A stretch of DNA of 64,000 bases from Streptomyces sp. NBC_01445. Its GTDB lineage: Bacteria > Actinomycetota > Actinomycetes > Streptomycetales > Streptomycetaceae. The stretch spans positions 7,541,001-7,605,000 of the forward strand of contig NZ_CP109485.1 in assembly GCF_035918235.1 (NCBI RefSeq), in the 5' to 3' direction. The position numbers were made by a program, and so were the translations under genes. Each line of letters starts with the position of its first letter. The stretch's first letter is position 1. The notes under the pieces are model-generated. The model made no database searches. It saw only the letters and a list, made by a program, of their open reading frames with translations, and was not told the origin of the DNA. This document shows, in pieces, positions 1 through 7,278 of this stretch.

Positions 1-1103
1 TACGTCGAGGCGCGCTTGCCGGCCGGCACGTTCGACCAGCCGATCTCCTTGCCGACCAGGTTCTCGTAGCCCTTGCCCGATGCCCAGGAGACGAACTTCC
101 ACGCCTTGTCGGGATTGCGCGAGGCGTTCTGCACGCCCCAGGCCCAGGTGTAGAGCCAGCCCGAGCTCTCCGTCTTCTCGACCGGCGCGGGTACGTAGCC
201 GATCTTGCCCTTGACCGGGGACTTCGCCGATTCGAGCGAACCGGCGGCGGCCGTGGCGTCGTACCACATGGCCGTCTTGCCCTGGGTGAGGTTGTTGAGG
301 CACTCCGCGTAGCCGGACTGGGCCGCTCCGGACTCGCCGTGCTTGCGGACGAGGTCCACGTAGAAGCGGGTCGCCTTCTCGAATCCGGGCGAGGTGAGCT
401 GCGCCTTCCAGTTCTTGTCGAACCAGGTGCCCCCGAAGGTGTTCACCACCGTCGTCAGCGGCGCCATGAGCTCACCCCAGCCGGGCAGGCCGCGCAGGCA
501 GATGCCCTTCATCCCGGGCTCGGCGCCGTCCGCCTTCGCGGCGAGGTCGGCGACCTGCCGCCAGGTGGGATGCGCGGGCATGCGCAGGCCCTTCTTCGCG
601 AAGACGTCCTTGCGGTACATGAGGAAGGAGGACTCGCCGTAGAACGGCTGGCCGTAGAGCTTTCCGTCGTCCCCGGTGAGCGACTCGCGCATCGGCTTGA
701 GGATGTCCCGCTCGTCGTACGCGGTGTCCTTGCGCGCGTACGAACCCAGCTCGTGCAGCCAGCCGTTGCGGGCGTAGATGGGGATCTCGTAGTTGCTCAG
801 CGTCGCGACGTCGTACTGGCCCGCCTGGTTGGCGAAGTCCTGGCTGATCTTGTCGCGGACGTCGTTCTCCGGCAGGACGGTGAAGTTGACCTTGATGCCG
901 GTCTCCTTGGTGAAGTGCGCGGCGGTCAGCTTCTGCAACTCGGTCATCTGCGGGTTGTTCACCATCAGGACGTTGATGGAGTCACCGCCCGAGCCGGTCC
1001 CGCCGGCACCGGCCCAGCAGCCGGAGAGCAGCGGGGCGAGCAGCGTCCCTGCGGCGGCCGCGGCGCACAGCGCGCGCGGCCTCCGTCGGCTCTGGGTTCG
1101 CAT
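1..1103 (-). CDS. Sugar ABC transporter substrate-binding lipoprotein (partial)
   Basis: This is the solute-binding component of an ABC importer, probably for a carbohydrate. The reading frame runs off the left edge, so the C-terminus and any permease genes are outside the window. It starts at an ATG preceded by AGGAG at 5-nt spacing. The N-terminus has Arg residues, a hydrophobic stretch and a lipobox LLSGC (Cys at about residue 27), so it is an exported lipoprotein. The body shows the usual extracellular-binding layout (INVLMVNNPQMTELQKL early; W-rich hinge segments such as GWLYTWAWGVQNASRNPDKAW later). It lies 86 bp downstream of a DeoR regulator on the same strand, so the two are probably co-transcribed. 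The sugar cannot be read from sequence. Confidence 0.88.
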   Translation of the reverse strand, partial: MRTQSRRRPRALCAAAAAGTLLAPLLSGCWAGAGGTGSGGDSINVLMVNNPQMTELQKLTAAHFTKETGIKVNFTVLPENDVRDKISQDFANQAGQYDVATLSNYEIPIYARNGWLHELGSYARKDTAYDERDILKPMRESLTGDDGKLYGQPFYGESSFLMYRKDVFAKKGLRMPAHPTWRQVADLAAKADGAEPGMKGICLRGLPGWGELMAPLTTVVNTFGGTWFDKNWKAQLTSPGFEKATRFYVDLVRKHGESGAAQSGYAECLNNLTQGKTAMWYDATAAAGSLESAKSPVKGKIGYVPAPVEKTESSGWLYTWAWGVQNASRNPDKAWKFVSWASGKGYENLVGKEIGWSNVPAGKRAST

Positions 1104-1189
1104 GAATGCTCCTGAACGTATGAGGCAAATATGGAGGAAAGGGGTACGCCGGGGTGTGCGGAACCCGTCGGCGTATGCAGGCAGGGGTG

Positions 1190-1951
1190 TCAGACGCGGA
1201 TGACCTGGGGCCCCTGCAACGCATAGCGGTGAGCCTCGGACGCGGGCAGCTGCGTGCTGGTCACGATCGCCTCCAGCGAGGAGACCGGCGCGAACCGGCA
1301 GAAGCTGACCGCCCCGAACTTGGTGTGCACACCCGCGAACACCGTGCGCCGGGAGGCCCGCACGGCCTGCGCCTTGACCTCGCTGACCGCGGGGTCGGGC
1401 GTGGTCAGGCCGTGCTCGCGCGAGATGCCGTTGGCGCCGATGAACGCCAGGTCGATCACGAACCCGGCGAGCATCTTCGTCGTCCAGTGGTCGACCGTGG
1501 CCAGGGTGCCGGACCGCACCCTGCCGCCGAGCAGCAGCACCGTCGTGTTCTCGGCCTCGGCGAGTGCGCCCGCCGTGGCCAGCGACGCGGTGACCACGGT
1601 GAGCGGCCGGTCCCGCGGCAGGGCCTCGGCGATGAGCTGGGGGGTGAACCCCTCGTCGACGAAGACGGTCTCCGCGTCCCCGAGCAGCTCGGCCGCCGCG
1701 GCGGCGATCCGGCGCTTCTCCGGGACGTGCATGGTGGTGCGGAAGGCGAGCGTCGTCTCGAAACCCGCGCTCTCCACGGGATAGGCGCCGCCGTGCGTGC
1801 GCCGCACCAGGCCGTGGTCCTCCAGGGCCCGCAGGTCGCGCCGTACGGTCTCCTTCGCGACGCCGAGTCGGGCCGCGAGCACGGTGACGTCGACGGAGCC
1901 GCTGCGGCGTGCGGCGCGCACGATCTCCCGCTGGCGTTCCTCCGCGCTCAT
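1190..1951 (-). CDS. DeoR/GlpR family transcriptional regulator
   Basis: A 253-residue sugar-responsive repressor. The N-terminal DeoR winged helix (about residues 3-58) carries the typical sequence VTVLAARLGVAKETVRRDL, followed by the HGGAYPV element. The C-terminal half is a DeoRC sugar-phosphate sensor fold (TVFVDEGFT, LLGGRVR, DLAFIGANGIS, KTKFG-like VHTKFGAVSF). An open frame continues upstream to about 2167, but family homology begins at MSAEERQREIV, so the ATG at 1951 is chosen. It is followed on the same strand by the sugar-binding lipoprotein gene, which suggests it controls that ABC transporter in response to a phosphorylated sugar. The effector is unknown. Confidence 0.9.
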   Translation of the reverse strand: MSAEERQREIVRAARRSGSVDVTVLAARLGVAKETVRRDLRALEDHGLVRRTHGGAYPVESAGFETTLAFRTTMHVPEKRRIAAAAAELLGDAETVFVDEGFTPQLIAEALPRDRPLTVVTASLATAGALAEAENTTVLLLGGRVRSGTLATVDHWTTKMLAGFVIDLAFIGANGISREHGLTTPDPAVSEVKAQAVRASRRTVFAGVHTKFGAVSFCRFAPVSSLEAIVTSTQLPASEAHRYALQGPQVIRV

Positions 1952-2422
1952 GCTGTGCACCTCTCTGTGCGGTCCTTGCCGTGCTGTCCGGACCGTCCTG
2001 ACCGGACCGTGCGGTCCCTGCTGTGCGTTCCGGGCCGGGTGTGCCCGGTGTCCGGTCCGCCGCCCGTTCGGGCCCGTGCGGTGACTCTGGGAAATTTGTA
2101 CAGCGGGCCCGCGGCTGTGACCAGGTTCGTTACCGGTCCGATGCTGCCCGTCTGTGCCCGTTCGCACCGGTGCCTGCCCGCCTCGGACCTGGGGCGGTGC
2201 GCGGAAGCGGGCAGGACGATGCCCGTTCGGGGGGCCACGGCAGCCCGTTCGCTGCCCGCCCGCCCCGCTCGCTTTGCGTCAAGGAGCGCCGAGAAGGCGT
2301 CAACAGTGCGTCATCGGCGGGGCCGGAGAGGGGGCAGGCGGGCATAACGTCCTTGCCGGAGCAACTCTTCCGTCAGCACGCTTTGTCAGCCAGCACTCTT
2401 TCCTCGCCACCCAGGAGCAGCC
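1952..2422. other. Intergenic region with degenerate GC-rich repeats
   Basis: This 471-bp region separates the DeoR gene (minus strand) from the SAV_915-like gene (plus strand). No convincing gene is present. The part next to DeoR (about 1960-2085) is built of imperfect copies of GGTCC/GGACC and TGCGGTCC. The part at about 2145-2260 repeats TGCCCG and TGCCCGTTCG several times. A less GC-biased segment (about 2085-2125) is a plausible place for the deoR promoter, but no clear -35/-10 pair stands out. Confidence 0.5.
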
Positions 2423-2725
2423 GTGAACGACCGCATCGAAGCCGACGACGCCGAACCCTGCGAACCCACCCCGGCCGGGCCCCTGTTCGTCCCCGTCCGG
2501 CCGGGACCCGGGACCTGCGCGACCCGTCTCTTCCGCACCGCGCGCGGCGGCCGCACCGCCGTCGGCTTCACCAGCGAGCGGCTCCTCGTCGACCTGCTCG
2601 GGCCCGGGCAGCCGTGGATCCGGCTCGCCGAACCCGCCCTGCGGGCCCTCACGGGACCGGTGGGCGTCACCGAGCTCACCGTCGACCCGAGCCCGGCGCC
2701 CGCGCCCGCCGGCCACCTCGGCTGA
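2423..2725 (+). CDS. SAV_915-like small protein
   Basis: A 100-residue soluble protein with no signal peptide or membrane segment. The start is a GTG with AGGAG six bases upstream. The core (LFVPVRPG, then TAVGFTSERLLVDLLGPGQPWIRLAEPALRAL in successive parts, then GVTELTVDP) resembles the Streptomyces SAV_915 family, whose function is unknown as far as I know. Its stop is 13 bp before the LysA-like decarboxylase gene, so the two are almost certainly one operon. Naming is by recognition of the family pattern, not by a search. Confidence 0.75.
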   Translation: MNDRIEADDAEPCEPTPAGPLFVPVRPGPGTCATRLFRTARGGRTAVGFTSERLLVDLLGPGQPWIRLAEPALRALTGPVGVTELTVDPSPAPAPAGHLG

Positions 2726-2738
2726 GGGGCCCGTCCAC

Positions 2739-4064
2739 ATGGCCGTCACGACCGTAGCCGCCGCGATCCCGGCGCAGTCGCCCGACGATCTCTCCGTCTG
2801 GCCCGCCACCACCGTCCGGGGCCCGCACGGCGACCCGACCGTCTCCGGGGTCGAACTCGTCGACGTGGCCGAGCAGTTCGGCACGCCCGTCCACGTACTC
2901 GACGAGACGGACGTACGCGCACGCTGCCGCGCCTACCGCAGCGCCTTCCCCGGCGCCGACGTCCTCTACGCGGCCAGGGCCTTCCTGTGCCGCGCGATGG
3001 TCCACTGGGTCCACGAGGAGGGCCTCGGGCTCGACGTGTGCTCGGCGGGCGAGCTGGAACTCGCCGTCATCGCGGGCCTGCCGCCCGAGCGGATCGTCTT
3101 CCACGGCAACGCGAAGAGCCCCGACGACCTGCGCGCGGCCCTGCGGCACGGCGTGGGGCGCATCGTCGTCGACTCGACCTCCGAGATCGCCCGCCTCGCC
3201 GCGTACGTCCCCCGGGGCACCCGGCAGCGCGTCATGGCCCGCGTCGTGCCGGGCGTCGCCGCGAGCCGCACCGGGACGGACGACCAGAAGTCCGGCCTGT
3301 CCATCGCGGACGGCTCCGCGATGCACGCCGTGACCCGCCTCGTCGAGCAGCCGGGGCTCGAACTGACCGGACTGCACTGCCACATCGGCTCGCAGATCGA
3401 CACCGTGAAGCCGTACGTCGTCGCCGTGCGGCACCTCGTCGGCCTGATGGCCCGCATTCGCGACCGGCACGGGATCACGCTGCCCGAGCTCGACATCGGC
3501 GGCGGCCACGCGGTCGCCCACCGGCCCGGCGAGCACCCGCTCGACGTACCGGAGCTGGCCCGGCGTGTGCGCCGCGAACTCGCCGACGCCTGCGCCCAGT
3601 CGGACCTTCCCGTGCCGCGCCTCGCCGTCGAGCCGGGCCGCGCCGTCGTCGCCCGCGCGGGCGTGGCCCTGTACCGGGTGCTCGCCGTACAGCGCACCGG
3701 CGCCCGCGTCTTCGTCGCCGTCGACGGAGGCGTGAGCGACAATCCACGGCCCGCGCTCCACGGCGTCCGCTACGCGCCCCGCCTCGTCGGCAGGCGCTCC
3801 ACGGCGGCCATGCGCCCCGTCACGGTCGTCGGCCGGCACTGCGAGGCGGGCGACGTCCTCGCCTCGGACGTGCCGCTGCCGGACGACGTACGGGCCGGGG
3901 ACCTCCTCGCCGTGCCCGTGGCGGGCGCCTACCACCTGTCGACGGCGTCCGGCCACCACCTGGTGGGGCGGCCGCCCGTCGTCGCGGTGGCGGACGGGCG
4001 GGCCAGGCTCCTGGTGCGCCGCGAGTCGGCCGAGGACCTCAGGGGCCGTGACGCAGGGCTCTGA
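2739..4064 (+). CDS. Type III PLP-decarboxylase, diaminopimelate decarboxylase (LysA)-like, lacking the PLP lysine
   Basis: A 441-residue alanine-racemase-fold protein closely patterned on LysA, which decarboxylates meso-diaminopimelate to lysine. Several hallmarks are present: VFHGNAKSPDDL, LHCHIGSQI, LDIGGGHA, VEPGRAVV, VDGGVSDN.RPAL, HCEAGD (the CESGD position) and AGAYHLSTAS (the GAY tyrosine). The motif that normally reads YAxKAFLC, with the Schiff-base lysine, reads YAARAFLC here (Arg80, AGG at 2976-2978). The ALYG tyrosine is His (RPALHG). Family knowledge says the lysine is essential, so this protein is probably not an ordinary LysA. It may be a paralog with another role, a PLP-binding regulator or a decaying copy. 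It sits in an operon with the SAV_915-like gene and ends 9 bp from the convergent udh. Confidence 0.85.
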   Translation: MAVTTVAAAIPAQSPDDLSVWPATTVRGPHGDPTVSGVELVDVAEQFGTPVHVLDETDVRARCRAYRSAFPGADVLYAARAFLCRAMVHWVHEEGLGLDVCSAGELELAVIAGLPPERIVFHGNAKSPDDLRAALRHGVGRIVVDSTSEIARLAAYVPRGTRQRVMARVVPGVAASRTGTDDQKSGLSIADGSAMHAVTRLVEQPGLELTGLHCHIGSQIDTVKPYVVAVRHLVGLMARIRDRHGITLPELDIGGGHAVAHRPGEHPLDVPELARRVRRELADACAQSDLPVPRLAVEPGRAVVARAGVALYRVLAVQRTGARVFVAVDGGVSDNPRPALHGVRYAPRLVGRRSTAAMRPVTVVGRHCEAGDVLASDVPLPDDVRAGDLLAVPVAGAYHLSTASGHHLVGRPPVVAVADGRARLLVRRESAEDLRGRDAGL

Positions 4065-4073
4065 ACCGCCGCC

Positions 4074-4883
4074 TCAGTACGGCCAGATGGGCGGGTTCGT
4101 CACGAAGTGACCGCCCATCCGCGTGTGGTCGGGGTTGGCCGGGTCCAGCTCGCCGAACTCGGCGATCAGCTTCTCGGCGTACTGCTCCGAGTCGTCCTGC
4201 GGCTCGTAACCGAGTGCCCGCGCGGAGGACAGGTCCCACCACACGCGCGTGTTGTCGGACGAGCCGTAGACGACCGTGTGCCCGACGCCCTCGGCCCTGA
4301 TCGCCGCGTCGAAGAGCCTCGCGCCGTCGCCCGGGCTCAGCCACACCGACATCATGCGTACGTTCGTCGGCTCCATGAAGCACGAGCCGATGCGCACGGA
4401 CACGGTCTCCTGGCCGAACTTGTCCCAGTAGAACTGCGCGAGGTCCTCGCCGAACGACTTGGACAGGCCGTAGTAGGTGTCGGGGCGGCGGGGCGTGTCG
4501 ACGGGAACGCGGGGGTCGCCGTCCGCGGGGCGCGGCGTGTAGCCGATCGCGTGGTTCGACGAGGCGAACACGATGCGGCGCACGCCCTCCTCGCGCGCGG
4601 CCTCGTAGAGGTTGTAGAGCCCTTCGATGTTCGCCTTGAGGATCTTGTCGAAGCTGGACTCCAGGGAGATGCCCGCGAGATGGATGATCGCGTCGACCCC
4701 GCGCACGGCCTCGCGCAGGGCGTCCCGGTCGGCGAGGTCGGCCGTGATCGCGTCCGGCTCGCCCTCGATCGGGCGGGCGTCGAGGAGGCGCAGCTCGTAA
4801 CCGTAGGCCGGAAGCAGTCCGCGCATCAGGGTGCCGAGGCCGCCGGCGGCTCCGGTGAGCAGGACGGTGCGGGGAGCGGGCAT
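4074..4883 (-). CDS. udh: Uronate dehydrogenase (NAD-dependent, SDR/epimerase fold)
   Basis: Predicted to oxidise D-glucuronate or D-galacturonate to the aldarolactone with NAD+, the first step of oxidative uronate catabolism. It has 269 residues, the normal length. The Rossmann motif GAAGGLG is at residues 11-17, HLAGISLESSFDKIL follows, and the catalytic Y138-x-x-x-K142 lies in YYGLSK. RIGSCF and YGSSDNTRVWWDLS are typical of this family. The start is the ATG at 4883 with GAGGAG upstream; an in-frame codon further upstream lacks a good site. It is divergent from kdgD, which supports the uronate assignment over a generic epimerase. Confidence 0.85.
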   Translation of the reverse strand: MPAPRTVLLTGAAGGLGTLMRGLLPAYGYELRLLDARPIEGEPDAITADLADRDALREAVRGVDAIIHLAGISLESSFDKILKANIEGLYNLYEAAREEGVRRIVFASSNHAIGYTPRPADGDPRVPVDTPRRPDTYYGLSKSFGEDLAQFYWDKFGQETVSVRIGSCFMEPTNVRMMSVWLSPGDGARLFDAAIRAEGVGHTVVYGSSDNTRVWWDLSSARALGYEPQDDSEQYAEKLIAEFGELDPANPDHTRMGGHFVTNPPIWPY

Positions 4884-4948
4884 GCGGGAGTCTCCTCGAA
4901 TAGTCAGACAGATGGCCGCATTCATGCACGGCATTCACATCTGTGGAC

Positions 4949-4978
4949 ACGCTAAAGATTGCCGCAGGGCGTAGTCAA
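4949..4978 (-). promoter_or_regulatory. udh promoter (-35 TTGACT, -10 TAGCGT)
   Basis: On the minus strand TTGACT (4973-4978) and TAGCGT (4949-4954) are separated by 18 bp. This is a good match to the housekeeping Streptomyces consensus. The predicted start near 4942 gives a leader of about 60 nt to the udh ATG. The -10 hexamer is identical to that of the divergent kdgD promoter. Confidence 0.65.
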
Positions 4979-5027
4979 GTCTCCCGCGGAGGCTGGAAAT
5001 CCGCTGCCAGGATGCGAGTTAGCGTGC

Positions 5028-5057
5028 TTGACCCGCGCCCTGGGGGCGGATTAGCGT
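5028..5057 (+). promoter_or_regulatory. kdgD promoter (-35 TTGACC, -10 TAGCGT)
   Basis: TTGACC (5028-5033) and TAGCGT (5052-5057) with an 18-bp spacer. The predicted start lies near 5064, about 50 nt before the kdgD GTG. The word TTAGCGTG that contains the -10 occurs three times between udh and kdgD: 4948-4955 on the minus strand, and 5019-5026 and 5051-5058 on the plus strand. The middle copy has no matching -35. Confidence 0.65.
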
Positions 5058-5113
5058 GAGCGAGTTCAGAAATATAGACGCAAATCAGAACCGTGCACGC
5101 CAAGGGAGAGCCC

Positions 5114-6064
5114 GTGACGTCAGCCCCTCTCGCCGCTCGACTCAGCATCCCCAGCGGGCCGCTGTTCTTCCCGGTCACCGCCTTCGGATCCGACGGCACC
5201 CTCGACCTCGACACCTTCCGCACCCATGTGCGCCAGGGCGTCGAGGCCGGGGCCGCCGCGGTCTTCGCGTGCTGCGGAACGGGCGAGTTCCACTCCCTGA
5301 CCCCTGAGGAGTTCCAGGCGTGCGTGGCCGCGGCCGTGGAGGAGACCGCGGGACGGGTGCCGGTCGTCGCGGGCGCCGGGTACGGCACGGCCCTCGCCGT
5401 GCGCTACGCGCGCCTCGCCGAGGAAGCCGGCGCCGACGGGCTCCTCGCGATGCCGCCCTACCTCGTGGTCGCCGGCCAGGAGGGCCTGCTGCGCCACTAC
5501 TCGGAGCTGGCCGACGCGACCTCCCTGGAAATCATCGTCTACCAGCGCGACAACGCCGTGTTCACGCCGGCGACCGTCGTCGCCCTCGCCCGCCACCCCA
5601 AGATCCTCGGACTCAAGGACGGCCTCGGCGACCTCGACCTGCTCCAGCGCACCATCAGCGCCGTACGCGCCGAGGGACCCACCGACTTCCTCTACTTCAA
5701 CGGCCTGCCCACCGCGGAACTCACCGGCCTCGCCTACCGCGGCATCGGCGTCGGCCTCTACTCGTCCGCCGTGTTCTGCTTCGCGCCCGACATCGCCCTC
5801 GCCTTCCACACGGCCCTGCGCACCGGCGACGACGCCACCGCCAACCGCCTCCTCGACGGCTTCTACCGGCCGCTCGTCGAACTCCGCAACGAGGGCCGCG
5901 GCTACGCGGTCTCCCTCGTCAAGGCCGGCGTCCGGCTCACCGGCCTCGACGTCGGCGAGGTCCGCCCGCCCCTGCACGAGCCCACCGACGACCACGTCAA
6001 GCGGCTCGCCGGCATCGTCGAGCGCGGCCGCGCGCTCCTGTCGGAGACGGGGGACCAGGCATGA
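5114..6064 (+). CDS. kdgD: 5-dehydro-4-deoxyglucarate dehydratase
   Basis: Converts 5-dehydro-4-deoxy-D-glucarate to 2,5-dioxopentanoate, CO2 and water in aldarate catabolism. The 316 residues form a DHDPS/NAL-type TIM barrel: SGPLFFPVTAF at the start of strand 1, CCGTGEFHSL (residues 53-62), the family-typical YQRDN (Tyr143) and the Schiff-base lysine Lys168 in KILGLKDG. The start is the GTG at 5114 with GGAGAG just upstream; an earlier GTG at 5093 would lie upstream of that ribosome site. The stop overlaps the next start (ATGA), so the following gene is coupled to it. The final step, the semialdehyde dehydrogenase, is encoded at 22069. Confidence 0.92.
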   Translation: MTSAPLAARLSIPSGPLFFPVTAFGSDGTLDLDTFRTHVRQGVEAGAAAVFACCGTGEFHSLTPEEFQACVAAAVEETAGRVPVVAGAGYGTALAVRYARLAEEAGADGLLAMPPYLVVAGQEGLLRHYSELADATSLEIIVYQRDNAVFTPATVVALARHPKILGLKDGLGDLDLLQRTISAVRAEGPTDFLYFNGLPTAELTGLAYRGIGVGLYSSAVFCFAPDIALAFHTALRTGDDATANRLLDGFYRPLVELRNEGRGYAVSLVKAGVRLTGLDVGEVRPPLHEPTDDHVKRLAGIVERGRALLSETGDQA

Positions 6065-7224
6065 GGGCATCCGCCTTCGTCTATCCCTGGGACGTCAACG
6101 GCGACCCCGAGGCCGCCCGTCGCATCGCGGGCCTCGGCGTCCAGCAGGCGACCCTCGCCTCCGCCTACCACTCCACCCGCGCCCTGACTCCCCGTCACCC
6201 GCGCCACCGCGTCGTCACGGCAGAACACGCCGCGGTCCTCTACCCGCCGGGCGACCGCTGGCAGGGCCGGGACCTGCGGCCGTACGAGGCGGGGGACTGG
6301 GCTCCCGGCGACGCCTTCGGGGAGGCCGCCGAGGCGCTCGCGGGCGCCGGGCTCGACGTCCACACCTGGGTCGTCCTCGCGCACAACTCCCGTCTGGGCG
6401 CGGAACGTCCGGACACCTCCGTCGTCAACGCCTACGGCGACCGCTACCCGTGGGCCCCCTGCATCGCACAGCCCGCCACGCGCGCGTACCTCGTCGACCT
6501 GGCGGCGGAGGCGGCCGTGCGGCCCGGCGCGCAGGGCACCGAACTCGAATCCCTCGGCTGGTACGGGTTCGCGCATCTGCACGCCCACGACAAGACCGCG
6601 GGCGTCGGCCTCGGCGACGCGGGTCAGTACCTGATGTCGCTCTGCTTCTGCCCGTCGTGCCGCGACGGATACGGCCGACAAGGGCTGGACGCCGCGGAGC
6701 TGGCGGGGGACGTCCGGCGCGCGCTGGAGCCTCTGTGGCGCGGGAACGGCACCCCGGACGGCGGCTGGGAGGCGGTGGAGAAGCTGCTCGGGGCGCGCAC
6801 GGCGGCGGGCACGCGCGCGTGGCGTGACAGCGTCGCCCGTAGCCTTCAGGAGGAAGCCGTCGCCGCGGTCCGCGCGCAGGCCCCGGACGGATTCCGGATC
6901 CTGCTGCACGCCGACCCGGCGTCGTACCACTGCGGGGCGAACGCGGGCGTGGATCCGGCGCACATCCTCGCCGTCGCGGACGGCGTGGTCGTGCCGTGCA
7001 CCGGCGGCGCGGAGCTGATAGCCCCCTTTGCCGCTCAGGGCAGGGGAGTTGTGGCCGCCAACCTCACCGTGGTCGCCGGGATGGGCGGGAGCCCCGCCAC
7101 GCTCGCCGCCGACGCCCGGCACGCGGCCGGGCTGGGTGCGAACGAACTGCGGCTCTATCATGCGGGGCTGGCGTCGGACAGCGATCTGAAGCTGATCGCG
7201 GAGGGCCTGTCGGACCTCGCCTGA
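6061..7224 (+). CDS. Uncharacterised TIM-barrel/glycosidase-like protein coupled to kdgD
   Basis: A 387-residue soluble protein whose ATG overlaps the kdgD stop (ATGA), so it is translated with KdgD. The N-terminus (SAFVYPWDVNGDPEAARRIAG) and the segments QQATLASAYHS, HTWVVLAHNS, ELESLGWYGFAHLHAHDK and FRILLHADPASYH look like successive strands of a (beta/alpha)8 barrel. CFCPSCRDGYGR (about residues 198-209) is a Cys-rich loop seen in some putative glycoside-hydrolase-like barrels. I do not recognise a characterised family. Coupling to kdgD suggests a role in releasing or handling uronate-containing sugars; it has no signal peptide, so it would act in the cytoplasm. Confidence 0.75.
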   Translation: MRASAFVYPWDVNGDPEAARRIAGLGVQQATLASAYHSTRALTPRHPRHRVVTAEHAAVLYPPGDRWQGRDLRPYEAGDWAPGDAFGEAAEALAGAGLDVHTWVVLAHNSRLGAERPDTSVVNAYGDRYPWAPCIAQPATRAYLVDLAAEAAVRPGAQGTELESLGWYGFAHLHAHDKTAGVGLGDAGQYLMSLCFCPSCRDGYGRQGLDAAELAGDVRRALEPLWRGNGTPDGGWEAVEKLLGARTAAGTRAWRDSVARSLQEEAVAAVRAQAPDGFRILLHADPASYHCGANAGVDPAHILAVADGVVVPCTGGAELIAPFAAQGRGVVAANLTVVAGMGGSPATLAADARHAAGLGANELRLYHAGLASDSDLKLIAEGLSDLA

Positions 7225-7278
7225 AAGCGGTTACCATCCGCGCACCACAATCGACGCTTCCTACGGAGGGGACACGAG

